Numbered from the stretch's first letter, positions 1-8,497 are shown. The stretch is 64,000 bases of DNA from Fredinandcohnia onubensis (GCF_002734215.1 NZ_NSEB01000023.1:151858-215857); one strand, 5' to 3'. The notes: generated from the sequence alone by a model not told the origin. A program made the numbers and translations.

Positions 1-51
1 TACGTCAACTCTAACACTACGAGTTGGTAGTATTGTAAGTTTGTACTATTT

Positions 52-954
52 CTAACTTTCTAGAGTATTCCCATTTAAAATTTGATTTAAAAATGCTTCA
101 ACAGGGGGTTTAAGAACAGTGTCTCGATGGTAAACAGTATAGAAGTAACGGGAAAATAAAATATCACGAATGGGATACGCTTTAAGTAAATTTAAATTTA
201 GCTCTTTTTTTATAGCGTTTTTGGAAATAATTGAAAAGCCTAGTCCGGCTTCTACTGCTTGTTTAATTGCCTCAGTACTTCCTAGCTCTAAGACAACATT
301 TAACTTTGTAGGGGTGTAACCATGTTTTTTAATACATTGAACCATTACGGTTCTTGTACCAGATCCTTTTTCACGAAGTACAAGTGGTAAGTGAAAAAGT
401 TCCTTCATGGTAATATCCACTTTGTCAGCACCAAAAAAATCGCATGGGGCGATTAAAATTAGTTCATCTTTCATAAATGGTTGCAAAATTAGATCTGGAT
501 CTTTAACCGGTGCTTCGATTAGTCCTAAATCGAGTACATGGTCTTTAATTTGCAAAAGTATTTGATCAGTGTTAGTTATGTCAATACTTAATTCTATTAA
601 GGGGTAATTCTCTTTAAAACTCCCTAAAAGTTGGGGGAGTATATTTTCACCAATCGTCAAACTAGATGCAACCTTCAACTGTCCATGTATTTCTCCATGT
701 AAATCGGAAATTTCCTTTTCCGCTGATTCACTTAATCTAATAATCTCTTTTGCATATTTATAAAATATTTTGGCTGAAGCTGTAAGTTCTACTTGTTTAG
801 TTGTTCTCTCAAATAAAGTTGTATTTAAATGACGTTCTAATGATTTTATTTGTGAAGTAATAGTAGGTTGAGAAAGGTAAAGTGTTTTAGCAGATTCAGA
901 GAAATTTTTTTTATCAGCAACAGTGACAAATGTTTTTAACTGGTCAAAGTTCAC
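52..954 (-). CDS. LysR-family regulator, CysL/YeiE-like
   Basis: A 300-residue LysR-type regulator, the usual length for the family. Residues 1-60 form the winged helix-turn-helix, beginning MNFDQLKTFVTVAD and including SQPTITSQIKSLE. From about residue 90 to the end lies the type 2 periplasmic-binding fold that senses a co-inducer. The GTG start at 954 has an AAAGGATG ribosome site 8 nt upstream. The gene follows a YeiH-family transporter on the same strand, and a LysR gene (yeiE) is also the neighbour of yeiH in enterobacteria, where YeiE has been tied to sulfite handling. Control of the YeiH gene is therefore the simplest inference. It is one of two LysR genes here that could bind the dyads near 2.5, 9.7 and 19.9 kb. 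Family call is firm; the effector is unknown. Confidence 0.9.
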   Translation of the reverse strand: MNFDQLKTFVTVADKKNFSESAKTLYLSQPTITSQIKSLERHLNTTLFERTTKQVELTASAKIFYKYAKEIIRLSESAEKEISDLHGEIHGQLKVASSLTIGENILPQLLGSFKENYPLIELSIDITNTDQILLQIKDHVLDLGLIEAPVKDPDLILQPFMKDELILIAPCDFFGADKVDITMKELFHLPLVLREKGSGTRTVMVQCIKKHGYTPTKLNVVLELGSTEAIKQAVEAGLGFSIISKNAIKKELNLNLLKAYPIRDILFSRYFYTVYHRDTVLKPPVEAFLNQILNGNTLES

Positions 955-1168
955 TAAATTACATCCTTTCCGAAAATAAAAATATATCCAATTATAAGAG
1001 ATTTATGGTTTCTAATTCGTGTTCTTCGTCTTGACTTGCTGTTTGCAAGCAGTCTTTAGATGCAACCGAAATACCTCAAATAGTAACTCTAATTATGGCC
1101 TTATTAACAAAATTAGGGGATAACATTATTAATTTGAAAATTCTAAAAATAAATCTTCGATATCGAAA

Positions 1169-2353
1169 TTATATCGTAATAAATCCTCCGAGTAAATAGA
1201 CCATTCCGAGGCTTACGAGACCTACTGATAAAGCCGCAATAAACCCAATATAGAGTGGTTTTAAGCCTAATCCTTTAAATATACGGAAACTAGTAGATAA
1301 TCCTACAGCTGCCATTGCAATTCCGAGCATGTACTTAGATCCCACGGTACTAACAAACGAATGAGTAGCATTCCAGTTTTCTGGACTCAGAAATCCAAAT
1401 GCTGAATTATTGTGTACTAGGTTCGCATCTCCTATAGAACGTATGATGGCCATTGCTAGAAACCCAATAACAAAATAAGGAATTAATTTATACCATTTTG
1501 GAATTGTTTGTTCCTCGGTTTTTGCCTGTTTATTTTGAAGAAAAAAATAAGACATAATTGGAACAACTGCAATAATAAAGAAATTGCGAGTTAGCTTTGT
1601 TATGGTTGCGATATCGATTACTTTCTCAATATTAAAGGATTGATTATACATTAAGGCTGCCCCGGTAACTTGAGCTGTGTCGTGTATTGCTGTTCCAAGA
1701 AATAATCCTACTCTTATAGGATCATTATTAAATAGATAGAATGCCATAAACGGATAGATTAACATCCCTATTAATCCAAAGAGAGTGATATTTGCAACAG
1801 CATATGAGATCTCATCATCACTTGCTTTTATTGCAGGGGAAACGGCCATAATTGCTGTAACTCCACAAATCCCTGTTCCGCAAGCAACTAGCGTACCTAA
1901 TCGGGTAGATTGCTTTAACTTTTTAGTGAAAAATATTGTAATGAACAATCCACTTAAGATGCATACTACTACGATTGGGAGACCCCATCCCCCTAGCCGA
2001 ATAACATCTACGATACTTAATCGAAATCCGATAAAAATAATCCCCAACTTGAGGAAAAATTTCATTGCAAACCTTACTCCATCAATAAATAAGTTATGCA
2101 TGCCGATTACGTTTCGAATGAGCAATCCTAGGATTATCGAAACAAATATTCCTGAAATTGGGCTGGAACTTCCACTTGGAAGTATGCCTAAATACGTTAA
2201 AACAGAACCTAACCAATTTGATAATACAATACCTACAAACATAATAGTAATGCAGCACAAAATACCAGGTAAAATTTTAGCTAACTTTTTAGATCTAACG
2301 ATTGTTTGAATTTTACCAGTTACTTTTAATTCTTTACCGCGAGCCATTTCCAA
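1169..2353 (-). CDS. YeiH/UPF0324 family putative sulfate/sulfite exporter
   Basis: A polytopic membrane protein of the YeiH (UPF0324, PSE) family, about 394 residues with roughly 10 hydrophobic segments. The family hallmark GTAIHDTAQV is present near residue 225, and GTGICG lies near residue 160. The family is annotated as putative sulfate exporters, with only limited experimental support. I chose the TTG at 2353 because a GGGGGAG ribosome site sits 6 nt upstream; an ATG at 2347 and an ATG at 2371 are alternatives. The LysR gene follows 214 bp downstream on the same strand. The gene diverges from the acyl-CoA operon starting at 2580, so the dyad at 2486-2512 could serve both. With a thiol-dioxygenase-like gene in that operon, a sulfite or sulfonate export role is attractive but inferred. 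Confidence 0.8.
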   Translation of the reverse strand: MEMARGKELKVTGKIQTIVRSKKLAKILPGILCCITIMFVGIVLSNWLGSVLTYLGILPSGSSSPISGIFVSIILGLLIRNVIGMHNLFIDGVRFAMKFFLKLGIIFIGFRLSIVDVIRLGGWGLPIVVVCILSGLFITIFFTKKLKQSTRLGTLVACGTGICGVTAIMAVSPAIKASDDEISYAVANITLFGLIGMLIYPFMAFYLFNNDPIRVGLFLGTAIHDTAQVTGAALMYNQSFNIEKVIDIATITKLTRNFFIIAVVPIMSYFFLQNKQAKTEEQTIPKWYKLIPYFVIGFLAMAIIRSIGDANLVHNNSAFGFLSPENWNATHSFVSTVGSKYMLGIAMAAVGLSTSFRIFKGLGLKPLYIGFIAALSVGLVSLGMVYLLGGFITI

Positions 2354-2485
2354 TTGAAACTCCCCCATCAAAAATTGTTAATAAGAACGTAACACATAAA
2401 AGCTTTAAAAGGTTATTGATGTTTTTGATGAAGGTTATTAAATATTCTAATAAGTAAAATATAAATTTTAATGGATATTAATCTC

Positions 2486-2512
2486 TTATTGATAGTTTTA
2501 AGTTATCGATGT
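2486..2512. promoter_or_regulatory. LysR-type operator, site A of three
   Basis: Interrupted dyad TTATTGATAG, 7 nt, TTATCGATGT. The core ATAG-N7-TTAT contains the T-N11-A pattern typical of LysR-type sites (T at 2493, A at 2505). Its centre (2499) is 51 bp before the first base of the -10 box at 2550, placing it near -63, the classic LysR recognition position. The same arrangement recurs at 9709-9735 and 19894-19920. Confidence 0.65.
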
Positions 2513-2549
2513 TAAAAAACACCAAATATTTTTACTATTCTAATTAAAC

Positions 2550-2555
2550 TATAAT
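2550..2555 (+). promoter_or_regulatory. -10 box of acyl-CoA operon promoter
   Basis: A perfect TATAAT with no good -35 (TATTTT at 2527-2532), as expected for an activator-dependent promoter. The first gene starts at 2580, so the leader is short (about 18 nt). It pairs with the LysR-type dyad at 2486-2512. Confidence 0.55.
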
Positions 2556-2579
2556 TAAAACAAGGAGGAGATGAAAATT

Positions 2580-2957
2580 ATGTTATTAGGAATGGTATTG
2601 TCAAACGATAAGGAAACGATTGTCCCAATAGTTGAAGGAGAGATTGCTCGTATTTACGATACTGAAACAGGTCAATTTACAGATGCACCTAACCCTGCTT
2701 TAGGTCTTAAGGAGGGGCGAAGAGGAGCTACTGTCAATTGGATGGTAAATAACGGAGTAAAAATTTTATGTGCACCGCCGGGTATGCTTTGTGAGCTATC
2801 CTATTCCAAGGCACAAGAAAAGCAGTTGACTTTTTATAGATTAGAACCAAGTACCAAATTTATTACATTGCAAAATCAAATAAAAAGTGGACAACTGAAT
2901 TTGAGTGAAACGTTGCCAGATAATGAGGTTGAGCCGAGCGGACCAGTTACAAAATAA
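2580..2957 (+). CDS. Conserved hypothetical, first gene of acyl-CoA operon
   Basis: A 125-residue soluble protein with no signal peptide or membrane segment. An upstream in-frame ATG at 2571 sits only 1-2 nt after the AAGGAGGAG ribosome site; the ATG at 2580 has a 9-nt spacing and is preferred. The centre (residues 47-90) has GRRGATVNWMVNNGVKILCAPPG followed by a second Cys (Cys64 and Cys71). This weakly recalls the NifX/NifB-type dinitrogenase cofactor-binding fold, but I cannot assign it. The last 20 residues are acidic and probably disordered. Its stop is 18 bp from the next start, so it is cotranscribed with the CoA-transferase. As the promoter-proximal gene it may be a regulatory or accessory subunit for the pathway. 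Confidence 0.7.
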   Translation: MLLGMVLSNDKETIVPIVEGEIARIYDTETGQFTDAPNPALGLKEGRRGATVNWMVNNGVKILCAPPGMLCELSYSKAQEKQLTFYRLEPSTKFITLQNQIKSGQLNLSETLPDNEVEPSGPVTK

Positions 2958-2974
2958 GGAGTGTGACATCCAAT

Positions 2975-4213
2975 ATGGACAGATTAGGTACTAAGAAGTT
3001 ACCAGGAAGTTCAGAATTCGGTCCTTTAAAAGGGCTTAAGGTTTTGGATATAGGAACGCTAATTGCAGGACCTTTTGGAGCAGGACTTCTTGCAGATTTT
3101 GGAGCAGACGTTATCAAGATTGAATTACCTAAAGTAGGTGACCCAATTAGACAATACGGCAAGCCAACATCAAATGGCAGTTCACTTGCCTGGGTAGACG
3201 GTGCTCGTAATAAACACTGTATTACCCTAGATATGCGGAAGCCTGAAGGGCAAGAATTACTTAAACGTTTAGTTGAATGGGCTGATATTCTAGTAGAGAA
3301 CTTTTCTCCTGGAACCCTTGAATCCTGGAATTTAGGTTATTCTCAACTTTCTGAGATCAATCCCCGATTAATCATGGTAAGGGTATCTGGTTATGGTCAA
3401 ACTGGACCATATAAAAATAAACCTGGCCTTGACCGTACTGCATTAAGTTATAGTGGACTAAGTTATGTATCAGGGCATCCCGATAAACCACCTGTAAAAA
3501 TGGGCATTTCAATTGCTGATTATCTGACCGGAACATTTAATGCTCTTTCTGCATTAATGGCAGTATATTATCGTGATGTAATAGGTTCGGGGAAAGGGCA
3601 AGAAATTGATTTAGCACTTTATGAAGCCCCATTTCGTATTTCCGAGGATATAATTGCATCCTATGGCGTGTATGGAGAAGTGCGTGAGCGGGTTGGTAAC
3701 CGTCATCTTTCTATGGCGCCAGCAGAAACTTATATGTCTGGAGATGGTCGTTGGATTACAATTCACGCTGGATTAAATAGTTCATTTAAACGATTAGCCA
3801 CAGCGATGAATATGGAATATTTACTTGAGGATCCCCGATTTATCGGTATGCGTAATCGTGCAAAATATACTGACGAATTGAATGAAATAATTGAGAAATG
3901 GTTACAAAATCATACTGCAAATCAAGTACTTGAGAAACTTGAAGCAGCAGGTGTCCCGGTTGCTCCTGTAAATAGTGTTGAGCATATTTTTCAGGATCCT
4001 CACATAGCCGCACGTGAAAATATTGTTGAGGTCACTGATTCTGAAGAAGGAAAGATTCCAGTCCCTGGGGTCGTTCCAAAGTTTTCACAAACACCAGGAA
4101 AGATTGCATGGTCTGGTAAATCATTAGGTGCCGATAATGAACATATATATCTTGGCCTTCTTGAGTTAGATTTATTGGAATATGAAAAGTTAAAGGAGAA
4201 GAATGTAATTTAG
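2975..4213 (+). CDS. Class III CoA-transferase (CaiB/BaiF family), copy A
   Basis: About 412 residues, the usual length of CaiB/formyl-CoA transferase-like enzymes, which move CoA between acyl-CoA and a free carboxylic acid through an aspartyl-CoA intermediate. The N-terminal motif GLKVLDIGTLIAGPFGAGLLADFGADVIKIE is typical. The nucleophilic Asp is in PGLDRTALSYSG (about residue 153). AAGGAG at 2956-2961 is too close to the GTG at 2963, so the ATG at 2975 is the better start. It lies in an operon with two crotonase-family proteins, two hot-dog proteins and a second class III transferase at 6617, about one third identical by eye in conserved blocks. Having two transferases in one operon suggests both activation of the substrate and recycling of CoA. 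Substrate not predictable. Confidence 0.9.
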   Translation: MDRLGTKKLPGSSEFGPLKGLKVLDIGTLIAGPFGAGLLADFGADVIKIELPKVGDPIRQYGKPTSNGSSLAWVDGARNKHCITLDMRKPEGQELLKRLVEWADILVENFSPGTLESWNLGYSQLSEINPRLIMVRVSGYGQTGPYKNKPGLDRTALSYSGLSYVSGHPDKPPVKMGISIADYLTGTFNALSALMAVYYRDVIGSGKGQEIDLALYEAPFRISEDIIASYGVYGEVRERVGNRHLSMAPAETYMSGDGRWITIHAGLNSSFKRLATAMNMEYLLEDPRFIGMRNRAKYTDELNEIIEKWLQNHTANQVLEKLEAAGVPVAPVNSVEHIFQDPHIAARENIVEVTDSEEGKIPVPGVVPKFSQTPGKIAWSGKSLGADNEHIYLGLLELDLLEYEKLKEKNVI

Positions 4214-4249
4214 CTTGCACTTAATAACCAAATGTAGGAGGAGTATTCC

Positions 4250-4984
4250 ATGAAACAGAGTGATGTCGTTAGGTACGAAAATAATGGACATATTGCAATG
4301 ATCACGCTGCAGCGTCCCGAAAAATTAAATTCATTTAATAAAGATATGGTTGAAGGTCTCTATAGTGCTTGGTGTAGATTTGAACAAGACCAAGAAGCAA
4401 GAGTTGCAATAATAACAGGTGAAGGCAAAGCCTTTAGTGCAGGGTTGGATTTGAATGATTTCACGCCTGTCTCCATGGCGATACCTAGTATTGGGGTGGA
4501 AGTTACCAAACCCGTAATAGCATCAATCAACGGTTATTGTATAGGAGTAGGATTAGTAATCGCAATGATGTCTGACATTCGAATAGTGAGTGAAAATGCT
4601 CAATTCATATACCCAGAGGCAAAAATAGGTTATACAGGTGGTGTGGGTTCACTATTGGCACAATACATACCTAAGGGTATTGCACTTGAAATGTTATTAA
4701 CCGGTGATGGTATTTCAGCAAAAAGAGCATATGAACTCGGGTTTGCGAATCGAGTCGTACCAACAGATCAAGTTTTAGAAGAATCGATTAAAATGGCTCA
4801 AAAAATATCACAAAATGCTCCTAAGGTAGTTAAGGGACTAAAGAAATTGGCTAATAATCCAAATATAATGGAATTAACGGGTATGGGTAATAGAATAATT
4901 TCAGATATTGGCAGAAGCGAAGATAGAGTTGAAGGATTTCAAGCTTTTCTAAATAAAAGACAACCCAACTTTACTGATAGCTAG
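4250..4984 (+). CDS. Enoyl-CoA hydratase/isomerase family protein, copy 1
   Basis: A 244-residue crotonase-fold protein. Oxyanion-hole segments are visible: FSAGLDL near residue 64 and GYCIGVGL near residue 98. The acidic residue at YPEAKIGY (about 125) matches one catalytic glutamate position; the second, normally in a GGTQ-like loop, falls at GGVGSLLA where no Glu is evident, so the reaction may be isomerisation or another crotonase chemistry. The ribosome site AGGAGGAG precedes the ATG. It acts on the CoA thioester made by the neighbouring transferases. It is clearly different in sequence from the second crotonase at 5821, so the two likely do separate steps. Confidence 0.87.
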   Translation: MKQSDVVRYENNGHIAMITLQRPEKLNSFNKDMVEGLYSAWCRFEQDQEARVAIITGEGKAFSAGLDLNDFTPVSMAIPSIGVEVTKPVIASINGYCIGVGLVIAMMSDIRIVSENAQFIYPEAKIGYTGGVGSLLAQYIPKGIALEMLLTGDGISAKRAYELGFANRVVPTDQVLEESIKMAQKISQNAPKVVKGLKKLANNPNIMELTGMGNRIISDIGRSEDRVEGFQAFLNKRQPNFTDS

Positions 4985-5028
4985 TAGTTTATGAACCTAA
5001 CATACATGTTAGAGGAAGGGATCTTAAT

Positions 5029-5418
5029 ATGAAAATTATTGATTACCACTCACTTTCAATGGGAGAAAAGTTTACGAGTAAATTTATCATTACTGAAGAA
5101 TTAATAAAAGACTATGTCGATGCCTTAGCAGATCCCCATCCACCTGGGAAAGTTCCTAACTATTTGTTTTTAAATTTTGCACCTATTTATGAAGCTTTTG
5201 ATGGAAGATTGTCGCCTGGTACTCTACAAATCAAGCAAAAGATAGAGTTTTATCAAGAGGCGCTTGTCGGTGATGAAATAAATGTAACCGCTACCATAAA
5301 AGGTAAGTATAGAAAAAATGAAAGAGACTATTTTATTTATGAAGTAGATTTCCTAAAAGATAATGAGTTGGTTTGTAAACATGTTTCCACACATCTTTGG
5401 GATTTCCTAAGTAAATAA
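5029..5418 (+). CDS. MaoC-like hot-dog dehydratase subunit 1
   Basis: A 129-residue single hot-dog domain of the MaoC/FAS1-dehydratase type. The N-terminal half has ADPHPPGKVPNYLFLNFAPIYEAF, matching the variable region of paired dehydratase subunits. The C-terminal half has SPGTLQIKQKIEFYQEAL followed by the beta strand of the fold. The canonical SGDxNPIH motif is absent. It is followed after 12 bp by another MaoC-like gene, as in two-gene R-specific hydratases where one subunit supports the other. It is probably a soluble heteromer acting on a 3-hydroxyacyl-CoA or enoyl-CoA in this operon. Family call good; reaction inferred. Confidence 0.72.
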   Translation: MKIIDYHSLSMGEKFTSKFIITEELIKDYVDALADPHPPGKVPNYLFLNFAPIYEAFDGRLSPGTLQIKQKIEFYQEALVGDEINVTATIKGKYRKNERDYFIYEVDFLKDNELVCKHVSTHLWDFLSK

Positions 5419-5430
5419 GAAAGGTAGGAT

Positions 5431-5796
5431 ATGCTTTTGAATGAGATAAAGTATGTCAGTGAACGATATAGTTTAACACAGGATCGAATAAATAAGTTTG
5501 CAAAAGCAAGTGGGGGTTATGGAAAGATCCATGTTGATCCCGAACATGCAAAAAACACAATTTTCAAGGTGACATTGGCACACGGATTTCATCTGGTAGC
5601 AATAATTGAGAAAGAACTCAATAGTCTATATCCTAGTCGGAAGGATGGAATGCTAGAAGTGAAATTCGTTAAACCAATAAAGGTAAACGAAGAATTTATT
5701 ATTTGTTGTGTACCAGATGAACATAAAAATCTTCTTAAAGTAACAATTCTTAATGAATTAAATGAGGTTGCTGTAGTTGGTACGGCAACAAAATAA
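5431..5796 (+). CDS. MaoC-like hot-dog dehydratase subunit 2
   Basis: A 121-residue hot-dog protein with the hydratase-2 region ASGGYGKIHVDPEHAKNT followed by LAHGFH. In R-specific enoyl-CoA hydratases the pattern is SGDxNPIHxD, with Asp and His catalytic. Here the His and the following Asp remain, but the first catalytic Asp is replaced by Gly (residues 28-30). That suggests either an altered reaction or reliance on the partner subunit encoded just upstream. The start at 5431 follows AAGG 6 nt upstream. It lies in the middle of the acyl-CoA operon with short gaps on both sides. Confidence 0.75.
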   Translation: MLLNEIKYVSERYSLTQDRINKFAKASGGYGKIHVDPEHAKNTIFKVTLAHGFHLVAIIEKELNSLYPSRKDGMLEVKFVKPIKVNEEFIICCVPDEHKNLLKVTILNELNEVAVVGTATK

Positions 5797-5820
5797 CATT
5801 TTGGTTGAAAGGATACAGAA

Positions 5821-6603
5821 ATGAATAATCTCGAGATTATTGTTCGGAAATATTTACATTCTAATAGAATATTAGTTGTTTCCCTAAATCGTCCAAAACA
5901 GCTGAATGCTCTTAATAAAGATTTAATACTCGAATTAAGAAAAATACTGAAAAATCTTGAGGTTAATAATGATATCGATGCACTCATTTTGACAAGCGAA
6001 ATTACAAAATCTTTTTGTTCGGGGATTGATGTAGGATATGTTCGTGGTTTATCAAATGAAGAAGCAGCTGATTTTTTCTATGAGTTAGCGGCTTTGTTTG
6101 AAATGGTTTCCGCCCTACCTTGCATAACAATTGCTGCAATAAATGGTTATGCATATGGAGCGGGAGCAGACCTTGCATTAGCGTGCGACTTTCGTATTGG
6201 AGGAGCTTATACTCGTTTTAGCTTTCCGGGTCCACAGTTTGGTGTAGTATTAGGTACTCAACGATTAAAGAATGAAGTAGGCTCTGCTATTGCCCGTAAA
6301 CTAGTCTTAACGGGACAAAAAATTGATGCAGAATATGCCTTGCAAATTGGATTACTACATGAAATCTGTGAAGAAGGAAGTTGCCTAGAAACAGCATTAG
6401 CATGGGCACGTAAAACCTCTCATATATCAAAACATGCGCAAAAGGCAATAAAAGACATATGTTTTTTAGATAATGAGTTTTCCAACCCCGAAAAGCAGTC
6501 ATCGTTAGTACTTGCTAGAAACTCAGTCTTAGATGGAGACTTTCAATTAAGATTCAATAAATACTTAGAGCGTGTACAAAGCAGAAAGAAAAGTTCAAAA
6601 TAA
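5821..6603 (+). CDS. Enoyl-CoA hydratase/isomerase family protein, copy 2
   Basis: A 260-residue crotonase-fold protein. It has the start block ILVVSLNRPKQLNALNKDL, the oxyanion loops FCSGIDVG and GYAYGAGADLALACDFRIG, and FSFPGPQFGVVLGTQRL where the hydratase active-site loop normally lies. The expected catalytic Glu in PE/GGTQ positions is not obvious (PGPQFGV, LGTQRL), so hydratase activity is uncertain and an isomerase or C-C hydrolase role is possible. Its stop lies 13 bp before the start of the second CoA-transferase. Part of the same operon as the MaoC pair. Confidence 0.85.
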   Translation: MNNLEIIVRKYLHSNRILVVSLNRPKQLNALNKDLILELRKILKNLEVNNDIDALILTSEITKSFCSGIDVGYVRGLSNEEAADFFYELAALFEMVSALPCITIAAINGYAYGAGADLALACDFRIGGAYTRFSFPGPQFGVVLGTQRLKNEVGSAIARKLVLTGQKIDAEYALQIGLLHEICEEGSCLETALAWARKTSHISKHAQKAIKDICFLDNEFSNPEKQSSLVLARNSVLDGDFQLRFNKYLERVQSRKKSSK

Positions 6604-6616
6604 GGAAGGATGTCAT

Positions 6617-7798
6617 ATGCATAATTTCGTAAATGAACCACCACTTGTAGGGTTGAAAGTAATTGAGTTAGGGCAAATTGCGGCAGGTCCATTTGCAGGA
6701 ATGTTGTTGGCTGACCTTGGTGCAGATGTGGTGAAAGTGGAGCGACCGGATGGTGGAGATGGGATGCGATCATGGCCACCGTTTATAACTAATCAAATGG
6801 GAGAGTCATATAGTGGGAATTTTGCTTCATTGAATCGGAATAAACGAAGTATTACGATTGATTTTAATGACCCGAACCAACTGGAAAAACTGAAAAATTT
6901 ATGTGCTGAAGCTGATGTTTTAATAGAAAATTACCGTCCAGGTGTCCTTAAAAAGTATATGCTAGATTACGAAAACTTAAAGGAAAGAAATCCAAAATTA
7001 GTCTATTGTTCTATTTCTGGATATGGTCAAACCGGGCCGTATTCTAGTAAGGGTGCGTTTGATGTAACTGTTCAAGCGATTAGTGGTCTCATGAGCGTAA
7101 CAGGAGTAGAAAATGGACCAACTGTAAAGTGTGGAGTACCAGTTGGTGATTTTGTTACAGCATTATATGGAGCATATACAATTATGGCATCTCTGTCTAG
7201 AGTACAACGATCAAGTAAAGGCACATATATTGATTGTTCCATGTTAGGAAGTCTATTGGGTATTTCTGCATTACAGACAAGTGAATATCATGGTACAGGG
7301 AAACCTCCGAAACGTTTAGGCTCTGCACACCCTAGAAATGCGCCATATCAAGGGTTTGATGCTAGTGATAAGCCGTTTGTAATTGCAGCAGGAAACGATA
7401 AATTGTGGAAGGCTGTTTGTGAAATAGTAGAGAAGCCCGAACTTGAAAAGGATGAGAGGTTTATTACTCAGAGTTTAAGAGCAAAGAACCAACGTGAACT
7501 GGCTTCTATGCTCCAACCTATTTTTATTAAATTTACGGCCGAACATTGGCTCGGTAGATTTGACAATAAAGGGGTTCCATGTGCACCAATTAATACATTT
7601 AAGGACATATTAAATGATCCACACGTAAAGGAAATGGGTTTAATAGAGGATATCCAACTGCCGATAGGATTATTTACAAAAGATATCGGCTTTCCGATTC
7701 AATTAAGCGATTTTGAATTTGAAATATTTAAGAGACCTCCTAAACTTGGTGAGCACAACGATGAGGTTTTTAGTGAATGGATTGCTCACAAAGTATGA
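6617..7798 (+). CDS. Class III CoA-transferase (CaiB/BaiF family), copy B
   Basis: About 393 residues. It has the family N-terminus GLKVIELGQIAAGPFAGMLLADLGADVVKVE and the aspartyl nucleophile Asp149 in KGAFDVTVQA. An in-frame ATG at 6572 lies inside the upstream gene; the ATG at 6617 has an AAGGAAGG ribosome site 6-7 nt before it and is preferred. Together with copy A it brackets the hydratase genes. In known routes such pairs either activate the substrate and exchange CoA with the product, or act on stereoisomers. The donor and acceptor acids cannot be read from sequence. Confidence 0.9.
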   Translation: MHNFVNEPPLVGLKVIELGQIAAGPFAGMLLADLGADVVKVERPDGGDGMRSWPPFITNQMGESYSGNFASLNRNKRSITIDFNDPNQLEKLKNLCAEADVLIENYRPGVLKKYMLDYENLKERNPKLVYCSISGYGQTGPYSSKGAFDVTVQAISGLMSVTGVENGPTVKCGVPVGDFVTALYGAYTIMASLSRVQRSSKGTYIDCSMLGSLLGISALQTSEYHGTGKPPKRLGSAHPRNAPYQGFDASDKPFVIAAGNDKLWKAVCEIVEKPELEKDERFITQSLRAKNQRELASMLQPIFIKFTAEHWLGRFDNKGVPCAPINTFKDILNDPHVKEMGLIEDIQLPIGLFTKDIGFPIQLSDFEFEIFKRPPKLGEHNDEVFSEWIAHKV

Positions 7799-7847
7799 AT
7801 CTAGAATATTTTATGTAATCTAATATAAGTTGGAAAGGGTGAATGTC

Positions 7848-8426
7848 ATGCTTAATTCTGTAAAACTCCATCCAGAATTAAAAGATTTTATTAGTTATAT
7901 TGACATGTTGGTTTTAAGTCAAGAAGACGAGATTAGTATTACGGAAAAAGTAGCGGAACGCATGAAAGAGATTATGGTTAAGGATGGTGTGATTCCTGAG
8001 AGGTTTAAAAAACCCAATGCAACTAAGTATACATTGTATCCTGTCTATGTTGATCCAGAAAATCGTTTCTCTATTGCGTCTGCTGTGTGGGATGTAGGGC
8101 AGACGACTCCCATTCATAATCATGGTACATGGGGAGTAATCGGGATTTTGCAAGGAGCAGAAAATGAAATCCAATACAAAATTCAAACGGGTATAGCTCC
8201 AGTTAAAATTAGTGAAAAAACCCTTGAAAAAGGTGATGTAGTCGTTTGCTGTACGTCAGATCAAGATATTCACAAAGTTTCTTGTGCTTCTTCGGAACCA
8301 TGTGTCGGTATTCATGTTTACGGTGGGAATATTGGGGAAATAGAGCGTCGTGTTTTCGATGAAAAATCTGGTGAAGAAAAAAAAGTTGTAACAGCATGGG
8401 ATCCAATTCCTTTTCAAGCAGAGTAA
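7848..8426 (+). CDS. Thiol-dioxygenase-like cupin (cysteine dioxygenase family)
   Basis: A 192-residue single-domain cupin resembling bacterial cysteine/3-mercaptopropionate dioxygenases, non-haem iron enzymes that oxidise a thiol to a sulfinate. Metal ligands are visible as His90 and His92 in TPIHNHGTWGVIG and His142 in DQDIHKVSC. The family Ser-His-Tyr relay appears as G154-I-H156-V-Y158, so Ser is replaced by Gly. The Cys of the mammalian Cys-Tyr crosslink is not present, as in bacterial enzymes. The ATG at 7848 fits the GAAAGGGTG ribosome site; a TTG at 7830 is less likely. It is the last gene of the acyl-CoA operon, followed by a terminator. Other metal-cupin functions remain possible. 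Confidence 0.75.
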   Translation: MLNSVKLHPELKDFISYIDMLVLSQEDEISITEKVAERMKEIMVKDGVIPERFKKPNATKYTLYPVYVDPENRFSIASAVWDVGQTTPIHNHGTWGVIGILQGAENEIQYKIQTGIAPVKISEKTLEKGDVVVCCTSDQDIHKVSCASSEPCVGIHVYGGNIGEIERRVFDEKSGEEKKVVTAWDPIPFQAE

Positions 8427-8430
8427 AATA

Positions 8431-8482
8431 AAAGAGACTATCCTTTACAATGCATTTGTGTTTGGATGGTCTCTATTTTATT
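8431..8482. terminator. Bidirectional Rho-independent terminator
   Basis: Stem AGAGACTATCC (8433-8443) pairs with GGATGGTCTCT (8464-8474) with one G-T pair, flanked by A-rich and T-rich sequence. It lies between convergent genes and can end both the acyl-CoA operon and the LysR gene. Confidence 0.85.
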
Positions 8483-8497
8483 AAAAATCATATTAAA

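Noticed and set aside
1785..2309. 174-codon open frame on the plus strand
   Set aside because: It runs antisense inside the YeiH gene, has no ribosome site and its translation looks like a shadow of membrane-helix codons.
5589..5987. 132-codon minus-strand frame across two hot-dog/crotonase genes
   Set aside because: It spans the end of one real gene and the start of the next, antisense to both.
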